In this document: in pieces, positions 23,519 to 34,427 of the stretch
Layout: each line of letters begins with the position of its first letter
Numbering within the stretch: position 1 is the first letter of the stretch
Assembly (NCBI GenBank): GCA_012934845.2
Contig: WNNJ02001937.1
Coordinates: 1-64,000 of the forward strand
Reading direction: 5' to 3'
Length of the DNA: 64,000 nucleotides
DNA from: Pomphorhynchus laevis
Taxonomy: Eukaryota; Acanthocephala; Palaeacanthocephala; Echinorhynchida; Pomphorhynchidae
Made by a program: the position numbers and the translations under genes
Notes under the pieces: model-generated
Databases searched by the model: none
Told to the model about the DNA's origin: nothing
Seen by the model: only the letters and a program-made list of their open reading frames with translations

Positions 23519-23700
23519 CACTGGAGCAGCCAGTCTAGTGGATGTAGCGTTGAATCGCGATACAGACGTCTTGAGTTCGAATCCGATCAGCACCAGTGTA
23601 CGGAGTAAGCAGATAATAAGGGTCGAAACGTAAAATGTAGGTATGGGTCAGCCGCTGATAAGACCCACCCAGGCTGATTAGTAGCGTTTTGCAGCATCAA
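23519..23700 (+). mobile_element. tRNA-derived SINE-like unit with hammerhead-like segment
   Basis: 23,519-23,598 resembles a degenerate tRNA: CACTGG and CCAGTG pair at the ends, AGCCAGTCTAGTGG resembles the A box and GAGTTCGAATCCG fits the B box (GTTCGAATC is exact). The anticodon and T stems are poor, so it is not a working tRNA gene. Immediately after comes GGGTCGAAACG (23,620) and CTGATAAGACCC (23,655-23,666), matching the hammerhead-like segment of the 46.6-kb repeat. From about 23,700 to 23,910 the sequence is GC-richer but unassigned. A tRNA-headed nonautonomous retroelement is my reading. Confidence 0.5.
23620..23666 (+). ncRNA. hammerhead-like motif, permuted order
   Basis: GGGTC (23,620-23,624) pairs with GACCC (23,662-23,666). 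Inside lie GAAA, a small ACGT/ATGT hairpin ending in GTA, a partly paired stretch and CTGATAA. This is the hammerhead core in type II order, with A in place of the essential G of CTGATGA, so this copy is probably inactive. Relative to the 46.6-kb copy the stem has changed from GGATC/GGTCC, with an A-T pair replaced by G-C. Confidence 0.45.
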
Positions 23701-23915
23701 GAATTGAAACAATATCTGTGAAGATAATGCCAAGCCGCAACCAGAAGAATTTCAAATAACAGATGCAATCAAGATAAATTAAAAGCAATTGACACTTCGA
23801 GACATGATAATATCGCCCCCAGCAAAGGAGCGGCAAGGGGTTCCTCGGTTAAGTCCGGAAAGAGAAAGGACAACCTTCCCTCCTCTCGGGCCAATTAGAG
23901 GATTCCGCTGCCTTT

Positions 23916-24167
23916 CTTAGTAACATCAATGCATGTTACTAAGACATTATTAATGACCCTATTAATGACAGAGCTAAGCATCTTAGTATTAACTAAGATG
24001 TGCAGAGCTAAGCATCTTAACAGAGCTAAGCATCTTAGTATTAACATTACTAAGTATTAACATTACTTAGTATTAACATTACTTAGTATTAACAGAGCTA
24101 AGCATCTTAGTATTAACATTACTAAGACCCTATTAATGACAGAGTCCAGCATCTGTCATTAATAGGG
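23916..24167. repeat. mosaic minisatellite bounded by perfect hairpins
   Basis: Units built from ACAGAGCTAAGCATCTTAG and TATTAACATTACTTAG recur four or more times. The left edge is a perfect 11-bp inverted repeat with a 6-base loop (CTTAGTAACAT, 23,916-23,943). The right edge is a perfect 16-bp inverted repeat with an 8-base loop (CCCTATTAATGACAGA, 24,128-24,167), whose arm is also present at about 23,957. It adjoins the 3-prime end of the LINE relic that follows. Confidence 0.9.
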
Positions 24168-24189
24168 AGCGCTTACGTATGCCTCTGGA

Positions 24190-26090
24190 GGTACCTGAAC
24201 AATCTCGGAATTAGTCTACTTTTCTAGATGACGTCCCCCTGAGCAAAGAGAAAGATTTCTCAAGCACCTAATCTCGAGACTATCTACCGTCGCCCGCCTC
24301 GAATGGACTCTATTTTGTGTGAGAGATACCCTGAGTGGTTTGGCCGGAAGTCGGCGCGTTGGTGTATGCTGGATGGTGCTGATACCCCTAATCCGTTTTA
24401 ATGAAGACCTTCTAGTGCAACTGGACACTGCTTTTCGACAGACATTGTTTTGTGTATTTGTCAATGTTTCCTTATTTAATGCATGCTTAGTTTTTGTTAT
24501 AAGATAAGATAACATAAGGATTTTATTAACAACTATATAACCGATAAAAATAACTAACTACAAAAGATACAATCATAAAAACAGGACTTTAAGAAACGAT
24601 CACTTTTCTCGTCTTCTAATATTACGGCGTTAGGTCCAGCGGGATCTGAGCCCTCCAGCCAATCCACTACGCCGTTCACCGACTGAACCACCCCGGCGTC
24701 TCTTACCCCCCCCCGATAAATCCTATCGAGGCGGACTATGCTCGGTAATTGCGGATGAGGAGCTTGAGAAACCTTAATCTTTGCTCTGGAGGACGTCCTC
24801 TTGAGAAGAAGACTAATCACAAGATAGACCAAGTACCCCAGAGGCACATTTAAGTTTTTCAATTCAATGACATATGCTAAGCACATTTCAGGGCCCAACT
24901 AGCTCGCTTCAAGATACGTTTAAGTATATCCAGGTCAGCTTTCGCCGACCAATTCACCGTAACGATTAACCCCAGATATTTTACTCGACTTGTGAAGGTA
25001 GGGACTGATTGATTTATCAATATGGAAGATAGAGCTAAGAATGCTAGTCTCTTTAATTTGTTCTTTGTCGCAGGGGCGCCATGAAAGACAAACACCTGCT
25101 TTTTGGAGGAGTTTAAAATAAGAATGGATTGGGTCAGCTGGTCTGTTAATCTTACAAAGAAACGGATAATTTCGAGACTACATCTTTGCACCTGCGTTCA
25201 GAGGACAGAGATGTGGTATCATCAGCATATACCACTAGATGTTGATTACGTTTAAATGCCTTGAATAAAACAATGAAGGCAGCAAAATATAAGATTGGAG
25301 AAAGTGGTCAGCCTTGGGGCACATCCGTAATAGGGCAGAACTGACGCGCATCAGGGTCGTCTTATTGCAGAACCGCTTGATGTACAGCAATATCTCCACC
25401 CTGATAATAATTCTCGCAGACTGCCTGAGGTAGCTGAGACGGGAGATAAGGAAGGTAATGGTAATGCGGTCAAATGCAGCAGAAATGTCAAAGAAAGCAG
25501 TCACAGCGAGTTGATGACTGTTATCCGACAAAACTGATTTACTTCATCTATTGCTGAATGGACCGAACGCCCTTTGACAAACCCATGAAAACTCGATGGG
25601 ATCAAGTTACGCCTACTTAAATGGTCGCGGATTCTACGCGCAAGCGCTTTTTCGTAGATGGAGATGAGGTAATTTTGAATTGAAATGGACCGCAGGTCTT
25701 TAGGACATGAGACCGGATTATGTTTGGGTAAAACAAATTTTACAACTAATATTGATGCCGTCTACATCGGATGGTGAAGCTTAAAGCATTGTGACGGCCA
25801 CTTATTTTCTTTGAACGGCTGTAAAAAGCTAACAGACCCGATAAGATAGTGTAGCGACGGATTTGGAGGTGCCCGGAAGTGGACTCCACCCCAAGACGGG
25901 ATTGGTTGGGGAGATTGAGTGGCTCCATAGTTATGCATGAATAAAAACTCTTCCAAAACTATGTAAAGGCAAATGTCCCTAATCCAACCCATAGCACATT
26001 CCCTCCAGTAGACAAATTTCTTTCTTGAATATCTTCCAAAAGGAAGACTGAGAAGGGTTAACCATTTATTACGTCGTGTGCATGTATGCA
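24190..26090 (-). mobile_element. LINE reverse-transcriptase relic
   Basis: Reading on the minus strand from 26.1 to 24.2 kb there are decayed RT blocks in order: FHGFVKGRSVHSAIDEV in one frame near 25,560, AVTAFFDISAAFD (palm motif A, 25,480) and FTSRVKYLGLIVTVNWS (25,020; the K-YLG thumb block). The YADD box is not clear. Several frameshifts and stops separate these pieces, the endonuclease is absent, and the most 5-prime part (25,746-26,091) is too decayed to align. It is an APE-type LINE, Jockey/R1-like by the SAAFD and KYLG blocks, but the clade is not secure. The 3-prime end meets the minisatellite at about 24,170-24,190. Confidence 0.7.
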
Positions 26091-26091
26091 A

Positions 26092-27380
26092 TTTTACGTC
26101 ACAACGATTGTTTTACTACCGTGTGTGTGAATATTAGAAAAAATAATACGACACTTACAAAGCCGAATGAAAAATACCATAATATACATATTTATAAAGA
26201 TATTCAGACCCTACTTTTGCATTGACTTTGTTACTTTGAGAAAACAATAATCTTTGCAAAAGTAACGAAGCAGATACGAAAGCGACTAAGTAAATGCGAA
26301 AAATCGTATAATACATGCCGTCAAATATACATTTTATGAAAAGTGGAATGTTACAGAAATCTATTACCTTCCTAATTAGATACATTAGGTTTTACAGATT
26401 GTAATAAATTGCAATTTAATTAATATTACAGATTACAAATACGTAATTAATGATATACAGCAAACGCATTATGCTATATTCGAATTCCCGTTTACCGGTG
26501 AAATGACAGCAAAGATCTATCAACTGATTCGACTTTGTAAATAAATGCAAAAATTCGTGCATTCTAAGTAACAAATTCAGTGGAAACATTCTTCAATAAA
26601 TATGAACTCAAACTTTATGCTTCATTGTTTCAATAGATAACTTTTGATAAAATTTTATGCTTTTGATTATATTGCATTCTGTTTGAATCGAACATGGACT
26701 TTTATTTTTTAATTTACAGTTTTCAATTGATATAATTGGATGAAAAAATAGTCTAACCAATAATTTGCTTTTGCAATTCTAATTTACATATAAAATAATG
26801 TATTAAGTAGTGAAATAAGATTTGCAAATTAGCAAATCTGTTGTCTTTATCCAGCATTTGTGACTTGGGCCGATTTTGAAATGTTAAATGTAATGTGTAG
26901 CTAAAATACAAATTACTCAATTTATCATATCAGATCAACTACTTAATGCATCCGCTTCATCCAAATATCTCAAAATTATGAAAAATCTTATTTTTTTACT
27001 TGAATTATCTCGGATAAATTTTTGTAACAAGAGCTTCGTAAAATACAACGAATTTTACATTCCCTGCGAAATATCCGGTCATTAAGAAGACGCGGAAATA
27101 ATGGCGCAAACATTATATATATTAACATAGACCTATTACTCGTAATATCCATCAATGAGGATTGGTAGTGAACATATTGCTATTTTAAAGAATGAGGTAT
27201 GCAAATACAGTCGCGTATGCAACTATATTTTACGTGTTATTTTATATTTTACGTATTTATATTATATTATTTCTTATATTTTATATTTTACGTATTATTT
27301 TATTAATTATTATAATTTTTGTATTCATGTAGAATATGTAAAAAAGTCAAGGTATAAAATTTCCTATCTGTGGATTTAAA
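26092..27380. other. AT-rich intergenic DNA, nothing recognised
   Basis: No frame, repeat unit or element signature found. Short frames here have the biased composition expected of AT-rich noise. Confidence 0.5.
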
Positions 27381-30300
27381 TGCAAATCACTTTTATAGAA
27401 AAACATTATAATTTTAAACAAAAGTTTAAAATTAGTGGATTAATTTATTTGTAGATATAAATAAAAATCAATTTTATTCATCATCAATATTTTGCGACAT
27501 CAATATTATTTCTATCATAAATAGAAATATACCTTCTTTATCATCAAAAATAGTTTTATTAAGAATAAGGCTACCTGGATAAATTTGTTCATTTATTGAA
27601 TGAAAATTGTTAGAGTTAAAAACACATATATTATCAATATATCGAAACATATATTTATTATCTTTATATAATTTAGATTTTGTGTTTAAACACTTAGGAA
27701 CAAATTTATATTCTATAAAACTAAAAGTGTATCAGCTATACCTAGGCCAGTATGTCTTCTCATTGGAACATTTTATTTGCCAAAATATAGATAAAAAAGT
27801 AATTTTAATAATTTACACTATGAAATAATATTTATTTATCGAAATTTTAAAGGATACTATTCATTCAATGTTATCTATATATTTATACTTAATTGATATA
27901 AAATTGATATTGTATCGAGACATTTTATCTTTATATAATTTAGATTTATTTTTTACAGTTATGAACAAATTCATATTCTATAAAACTTAAAAATAAGTAA
28001 GCTATGACTGAGCTATAAAAGTCAAGATAAAATAAAGATAAATAATTATAAATTATAAATAATTATATAAGATTTTATATAATTGATATTTATATAACGA
28101 TAATTAAAATTAGATAATATAATTATATAATTATAATTAGATAATAATAACGATAATTGAAAATCAGCAGAAAAATAATAATGTTTTATCAATAATGCAT
28201 AGTATCAGTATTTCTGGCAAACGTTATATTATCGGGAAAACACAGTCCACAGGTCAATAATATCTTGTCAGTAGAACAAATCAGATAACTGAGCCTGCGT
28301 ATTTTATACTAATAAAAAATCAAAAATAAAGATAAATAATTATCCGACCATAATTTGTTTTTCGCTTAATAAGTCTATAAGTCTATTGAACTGTAGACAT
28401 AGTCTAACCAATGTCTACAGTTCAATAATAACTTGTCTGTAATACAATTCAGATCAGAATACTGAGTCTATGTATTTTATACTAAATATAAATTATAAAT
28501 AAAAATAAATAATTATAAATAATTATAAAGATTTTATACAATTTGTATTCATATAACGATATAATTTATTATTAAAATGTAAAATAAAAATCAATTTTTA
28601 TGAAATGACTAATAAATAACAGACGATGTATTCGAATAAGGAGTATATGCTATCAGGAAGAACTGCTATGTTATCATGTTTTGGCCTCTGTTCCATACTT
28701 TTGTGAATATTTTTTAATATTCAATAAGATTTTTTGTCTTATTCAAACAGTCAAATAGACTTAAATTAGTGCTATCCGAAATGAAAATAGTAAGAGCGAC
28801 CAAAACTTCATTTATCATGACATGCATTTACGGTAGTAAACAAATTTTCATTACCTCCACAGTTTCGTCGTTTGCCCTAATATTCAATGTTAAAGGTAAT
28901 AAGCAAAAGAGTATCTATACAGCTAAATTTTTACGAGAGTTTAAACTTTAAAAATATTAAAAAAATTTAACTGTTTTATAAACAAAAAACTTAAATCTTA
29001 AAAAGACTTCACACCTACAGATCAGTTTGTGTATTTACAGATATGGTAGTTCAAAATTATTAGAGTTAAATACACATACATCAACAATGGATCGAAACAT
29101 ATTTCATATATTTATATTGTTTAGATTTATTTTTTAAACAGTTATGAACAAATTCATATTCTATAAAGCGTAAAAATAAGTCAGCTATAATTGAGCTACA
29201 AAAATAAAGATAAAATAATGATAAATAATTATAAATAATAAATAATTATAGAAGATTTTATACAATTGATATTTATATAACGATAATTAAAATTAGATAA
29301 TATAATTATAATTAGATAATTATAACGAAACATATATTTCGTACCTTTATATAGTTTAGGTTTATGTTTTATACAGTTATGAGCAAATTCATGTTATGTA
29401 AAGCTTAAAAATAAGTTAGCTATAATTGGGATACTATTACTTTCCATTGAAACATCATTGATAAATTATTTATATCATATAAATAATATAACATCAATAT
29501 TTAATTGATATTAATTTAATTTTCATATCTAGAAATATGCCTTCTTTATCGTCAACAATAGTTTTTAGAAAGAATAAGGCTACCTGGATAAATTTGTTCA
29601 ATTATTGAATAAAAATTATTAGAGTTAAAAACACATATATCATCAATGTATCGAGACATTTTATATCTTTATATAATTTAGATTTATGTTTTTGCACAGC
29701 TATGAACAAATTCATATTCTATAAAGCTTATAAATAAGTAAGATATAATTGGGCTACTATTACCTCTCATTGAAACACCTTTTATATAGTGATAATGTGA
29801 TCGGAACATATATTTTTTATCTTTACATCATCATATATTGCTTAAACTTTATTATAATTCCAAAGTTTTCGTCCTTATGGCGATAATATTTATGTTATAA
29901 AAAGCCAATATCATTACTTCTTGTATTAAAAAATTCAATATCATTACATATTATTACATTATATTATCGTTATATTATAATTGTTATCATTACATAAGGC
30001 TATTAAATAGCTATAAGGCTATTTAAGGCTATTATCAATTTAACCTTATGGTTTATCAAATAAAATATCAATATTAGTTTTAATTGGTATTAATTTAATG
30101 TTTATATTTAGATATATACCTTTTTTATCATTAATATTAGTTTTTTAAGAATAAGGCTAACTTGATAAATTTGTTCGCTGATTGAATAAAAATTATTAAA
30201 GTTAAATACACATATATCATCAATATATTGAAACATATTTCATATCTTTATATAATTTAGATTTATTTTTTTACATAGTTGTAAATAAATTCATATGCTA

Positions 30301-30649
30301 TAAAACTTATATGTCAGCTATTACTGACCTGCTGTTACCTTCTATTTGAACACCTTTTATTTGTCTAAATATAGATGTCATACTTTTAAATAATTTTGAA
30401 TTATTAAAATATTTAAGACTTCTATTAGTACAATTTTAGTATAATTTATATCAATGTTATCAATTTTTGGGCTACTTTATACAGTTTTGATTTTTATAGT
30501 TTTTATATAGTTTTGATCAACATTCGAAGTAAAATTCAACTGTTTCTTTTAATGCATTATATTTAATATTATATGATATGTATGAATGCTCATAAAAAAA
30601 TTTTCTTGTAAATTTAAATGTGTTATCTTTACGATATAAATAAAAAGTA
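27381..30649 (-). mobile_element. tandem truncated Penelope-like family A pieces
   Basis: On the minus strand the same part of the PLE reverse transcriptase recurs at least five times: the segment around the catalytic YIDD box and the following block that reads AATTTATCCAGGTAGCC is found near 27,560-27,720, 29,060-29,200, 29,340-29,440, 29,570-29,790 and 30,150-30,360. Between them lie tail sequences, e.g. 28,600-28,690 (the complement of the CATAGCAG/CTGATA tail) and 28,250-28,320 (complement of ACTCAGTTATCTGAT). The pieces are heavily decayed and partial. The array is consistent with the tandem, 5-prime-truncated insertions typical of PLEs. It contains a perfect 17-bp hairpin at 28,384-28,427. 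Confidence 0.75.
28384..28427. repeat. perfect 17-bp inverted repeat, 10-base loop
   Basis: TATTGAACTGTAGACAT (28,384-28,400) and its exact complement at 28,411-28,427 flank AGTCTAACCA. It lies in the PLE tail-like DNA whose plus-strand counterpart near 44,200 (GACAAGTTATTGTTGACC) has no such inversion, so the hairpin probably arose after insertion. Confidence 0.9.
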
Positions 30650-31015
30650 GTTTTAATTGATGATAATAAGATGTTTAAAATAGCGGTTCCAAACTTTACG
30701 CTACCACGCCTCCCTAAATAAAATTTTTATTTTATTTACATGCTAATGACGTATTTTCTCTGATGAAATTTGATTATCTAATGGTATGCATAAATGATTT
30801 TGAAGAAAGCCAATATCATTGCAATGTTGAAATTCTAAAAATTTCATTATTTAATGTATTATATTATATATTATATGGTATGCATGAATGATCATGCAAA
30901 AATATGTTTCTTCTAAATTCAAATATGTCATATTTACGATATAAATTAAAAGTAGTCTTAATTGATGTTAATTTAATGTTTTTATCTAGATATATGCCTT
31001 CTATCGTCAATATTA

Positions 31016-34000
31016 CAACAATAATTTCTCGACAAGAAACAAAAATAATATTACACCAGATTTTCCCTGAAAACCACTGGTCCAGGTGTCCGGTCGTGGA
31101 GGCAGTGCACAAACCAAACTACTCCGGAAATCGCAATCCTAGGCCACAGACCAGTGTTCTCTTTCAGATAGCCCAAGGCGGTCTTCGACAAGTTTTGAGA
31201 TTTGATCTCTTCATTTGAATTGAGGACTACCTCGAGGTATCTTTCCAAAGAGCCCTACGTGAAAAGCCTTCCGAGGAAGGCGATCCTTAGACATCCTCAG
31301 AAAGTGTCCTAGCCACCTCAACTGACTTTTTTCGATGTAGAGAAGCAGCGACTTTACTCCGAGTCTATCCCGGATGACCAAATTCCTGCCTTATCTCTAA
31401 GACTAAGACCGGCTACACCGTGAATGAACCTCATTTCGGTCGCCTGTATCTAAGATCTTATCCTTTCGTTCAAAACCCAAAGCTCATGACCATAAGTTAA
31501 AATAGGAATGAATATTGCGTGGTAAACCGACAGTTTCGCCCGAAAACTCAACTGTCGTTTCACCACGACAGACCTGTACAAAGAACGCATTGCTGCGTTA
31601 GCTTAACAGATCCGCTTCTCAATCTCAATTACGTTCCTCCTGTTTCTAGAGAACAATAACCCAAGATACTTGAAATTCTTCACATCAGGAAGAACCTTTT
31701 CTCCAATCTGAATCGACATTGACACCTGAATCCGAGACGAACACATAGAGGCAATCTTGGATGTACTAACCAACATCTTTGTCACTTGGCATTCCATAGT
31801 AAATCGATCTAGTAGGCATTAGTGGTCATCAGGACAAGAAGTCAACAAGACAGCATCATCTGCAAAAAACAGAAATGGTATCCTGATGGAACCGAACTGA
31901 AGATAGACATCCGTCAGAGCAGCCCCTCTCGTAATTTTGTCTATGTAAACAAGGAACAAAAGTGGAGGCATAGGACAACCCTGACGAAGCCCAACGCCTA
32001 CTGGAAATAATTCAGACTTCCTACCTAGAACACGAACACAACTCATACTTTGTTCATACAGAGAAGCCATAGTTACCCGAAGATAGAGTGGTACTCCATA
32101 CTCCCTCAGTATATCCCAAATCTACAAAGCACATGTAGACCGGTTGAGCGAACTCCCATGACTGTTCGAGGATATTTGAGAGTAAAGAGCTGGTCCGTAG
32201 TTCCATGACCTGAACGAAAGCCGCATTGTTCCTCATGCAACTGTTCTTCAAATATAGGCCGTATACTTTACTCAAAATTTTTATCAAAAAGCTTATCAGT
32301 TTGGCTAAGAAAAACGATGCCATGATAATTGAAACACACTCTTCGGTCACCTTGCTTAAAGATCGGTTATCATCACCCCAGTTCGCAACTCACTAAGAAC
32401 TTTGCCCGACTTCAATGCAACGTTGAAGATCCGTGTTAGCAACTTCATGCCAACAACGTCGAAAGCCTTTAAAGCTTCAGGTCGAATCTCGTCTATTCCA
32501 GAATACTTGCCATTAATAAGTTTTTTAACAACATCAATGATCTCTTTCAAAGAGATGAGCTCCTCTGTTGATTCTAAAGGCTCTACTTCTACAAGAGAAG
32601 GCATATCTATCGAATTAAGGAGACTTCTAAAATGCTCTTTTTAATAACCAAGAATTTCTTCAATGTCAGTCAGCATAGATCCTCTCTTGTCATGGACAGT
32701 TTGATGGGTTTTTTGTTTCCCAACACGAAGGTTTCTGATCGTCCTCAAGAACATCTTCGAAGCTGACCTATAATCAAGTTATAAGTGCTCACCAAACTTC
32801 TGCCAAGCCGCCTTCTTCGCTTCGGTAACTGCTCGATCTGAAGCTCTCTTTGCCATTCGGTACTTACCTACAGCTTCAACTGATTTATCTAACAAAGTTG
32901 CCAGCTTTTTCTGTTGGACAAAATCTCTCACTGTTGGTGTCCACCAAGCAGTTCGAGTATTGCCTTCGCGACAAGCACCTAAGGCCTTCGAGCCACAACT
33001 TTTCTTAGTTGCTTTTGCAAGCGAGGATCTTAACATCTCCAAATCCTGATCAATGTTCTTCACCTCTTCTGGCAACCGAGAGAACTCCTCCCGGATGTAG
33101 CCAGAAAAATGTTATTAGACAGAAACATCTGCTAGACACTCCCAGCACGCCCTCACACAACGTTGGGTTTTGCCAGGCTTATCTAGCAACCGATCCTGCT
33201 ATCGAAGTACACTAATTACAAGGTAATGATCGGTTGTCAGCTCAGCCGCTCTCTTCACAACAGTGTCCAGAACATAACGTCGCAAATCAGATGAAACTAT
33301 TACAACATCGGTCATTGATCTTTGACTGAGAGAATCCTAATGTCATGTGAATCTATGGATCTCCTTATGTTCAAACATGGTGTTGGTTATATACAAATTG
33401 TTACGAAAACAAAAGTGCAATAATCCAAGACTACTCGCATTCAGATCGGAGAGGCCCTTACTCCCTTCCAGTGCTACTGGAAGGGAGTCCCAACATTCCC
33501 TTCCAAGTGCTACTGTCACCACCAGCATAAGCATTAAAATAACATAATAGAACCAGGGAATCTCCCACAGGAGTACTATCAAGCAGAGCCTGAATATCTT
33601 CTACGAAGACTGCGTATTCCGAGATAATGTTGGGAGCATACGTACATGCAACAGTTATCCTCTTTCACTCTTTGACTAAAAGTCTTAGAGACAGCCTGTT
33701 GTTCACTAGATTAAACCTCTCTACCACAAACGACCACGGGGACTTGTAAATATCCCTACACTCGCCTGACGTAACTTTCCGTTGGTAACTCCCGGATAAT
33801 TCAAGGTCCAACCTTGATCCAAAAGTTTAGTTCCAGATCCAGAATAGTGAGGAGAAGTCACTCTGACTATTTTTATACCGAAATGAACCATCTCTCGAAC
33901 TAATTCTGGTGAATTCCCCGCCAGCGAGATGACATTCCACATTCCTACATGAAGGCTAGTCCGCTACGGATGTTAATGCCTATTTCGCTGTCTCGGTACA

Positions 34001-34427
34001 ATTGCCTGGTCACATGGCACTCGACAATGAAGACTTCTTTGGTCAGTGGTGAATTGACCATTGCTCTTCGCACTTAATTTATATTTTGTAAATTTGTTGC
34101 TCGTCATTTTTATTGTTTTGGTTTGTTCGTATGACTATCTTCCTTTTCCGATATCCTTTGATGTTCCAAAATCGCTACTGTAAGAAAACAGGCCTCCGTG
34201 ACTCTCTTCCGACCTTTCGTCTATTGTCCAATTCGTTGTTGGAATCATCGGAGGGATCTGAGATAGTCTATGAAAGGACTATCCATACGGCTGATGCAAG
34301 CCGGCCAATTATTCAGCCGTTGATCGACGAATGTTGAACATATGTTGCCTGAGCCGCTCCACGAAGAGGCTAATTGGCAATAAGTGCCAGCTTAGTACTT
34401 AATCGACTGGCACCTAGCGGCCTCTCA
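31016..34427 (-). mobile_element. APE-type LINE inserted in the PLE, 9-bp target duplication
   Basis: TCAATATTA flanks it at 31,007-31,015 and 34,428-34,436. Minus-strand order: endonuclease start WNVISLAGNSPELVREM (33,942) with IVRVTSPHYSGSGTKLLDQG and GWTLNYPGV; linker (WWTPTVRDFVQQKK, 32,940); RT blocks VKKLINGKYSGIDEIRPEAL (32,540), VGLRQGCPMPPLLFLVYID (31,960), FLFFADDAVLLTS (31,870) and FKYLGLLFSRN (31,650). About 3.4 kb is close to the full length of a single-ORF2 LINE, but the 33,960-34,427 5-prime part shows no ORF1. Several frameshifts separate the blocks, so it is dead. The GLRQGC-x-x-x-PLLF form of the RT resembles a family common in fish and arthropods; clade not assigned. Confidence 0.85.
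33460..33488. repeat. perfect 13-bp hairpin inside the LINE
   Basis: ACTCCCTTCCAGT (33,460-33,472), GCT, then the exact complement (33,476-33,488). Directly downstream CCCTTCCAAGTGCTACTG (33,499 onward) repeats the left arm plus loop, so the hairpin looks like a fold-back duplication of native LINE sequence. Confidence 0.93.

Noticed and set aside
23519-23598. Functional tRNA gene
   Set aside because: A and B boxes and end pairing are present, but the anticodon and T stems do not form properly. Better explained as a SINE head.
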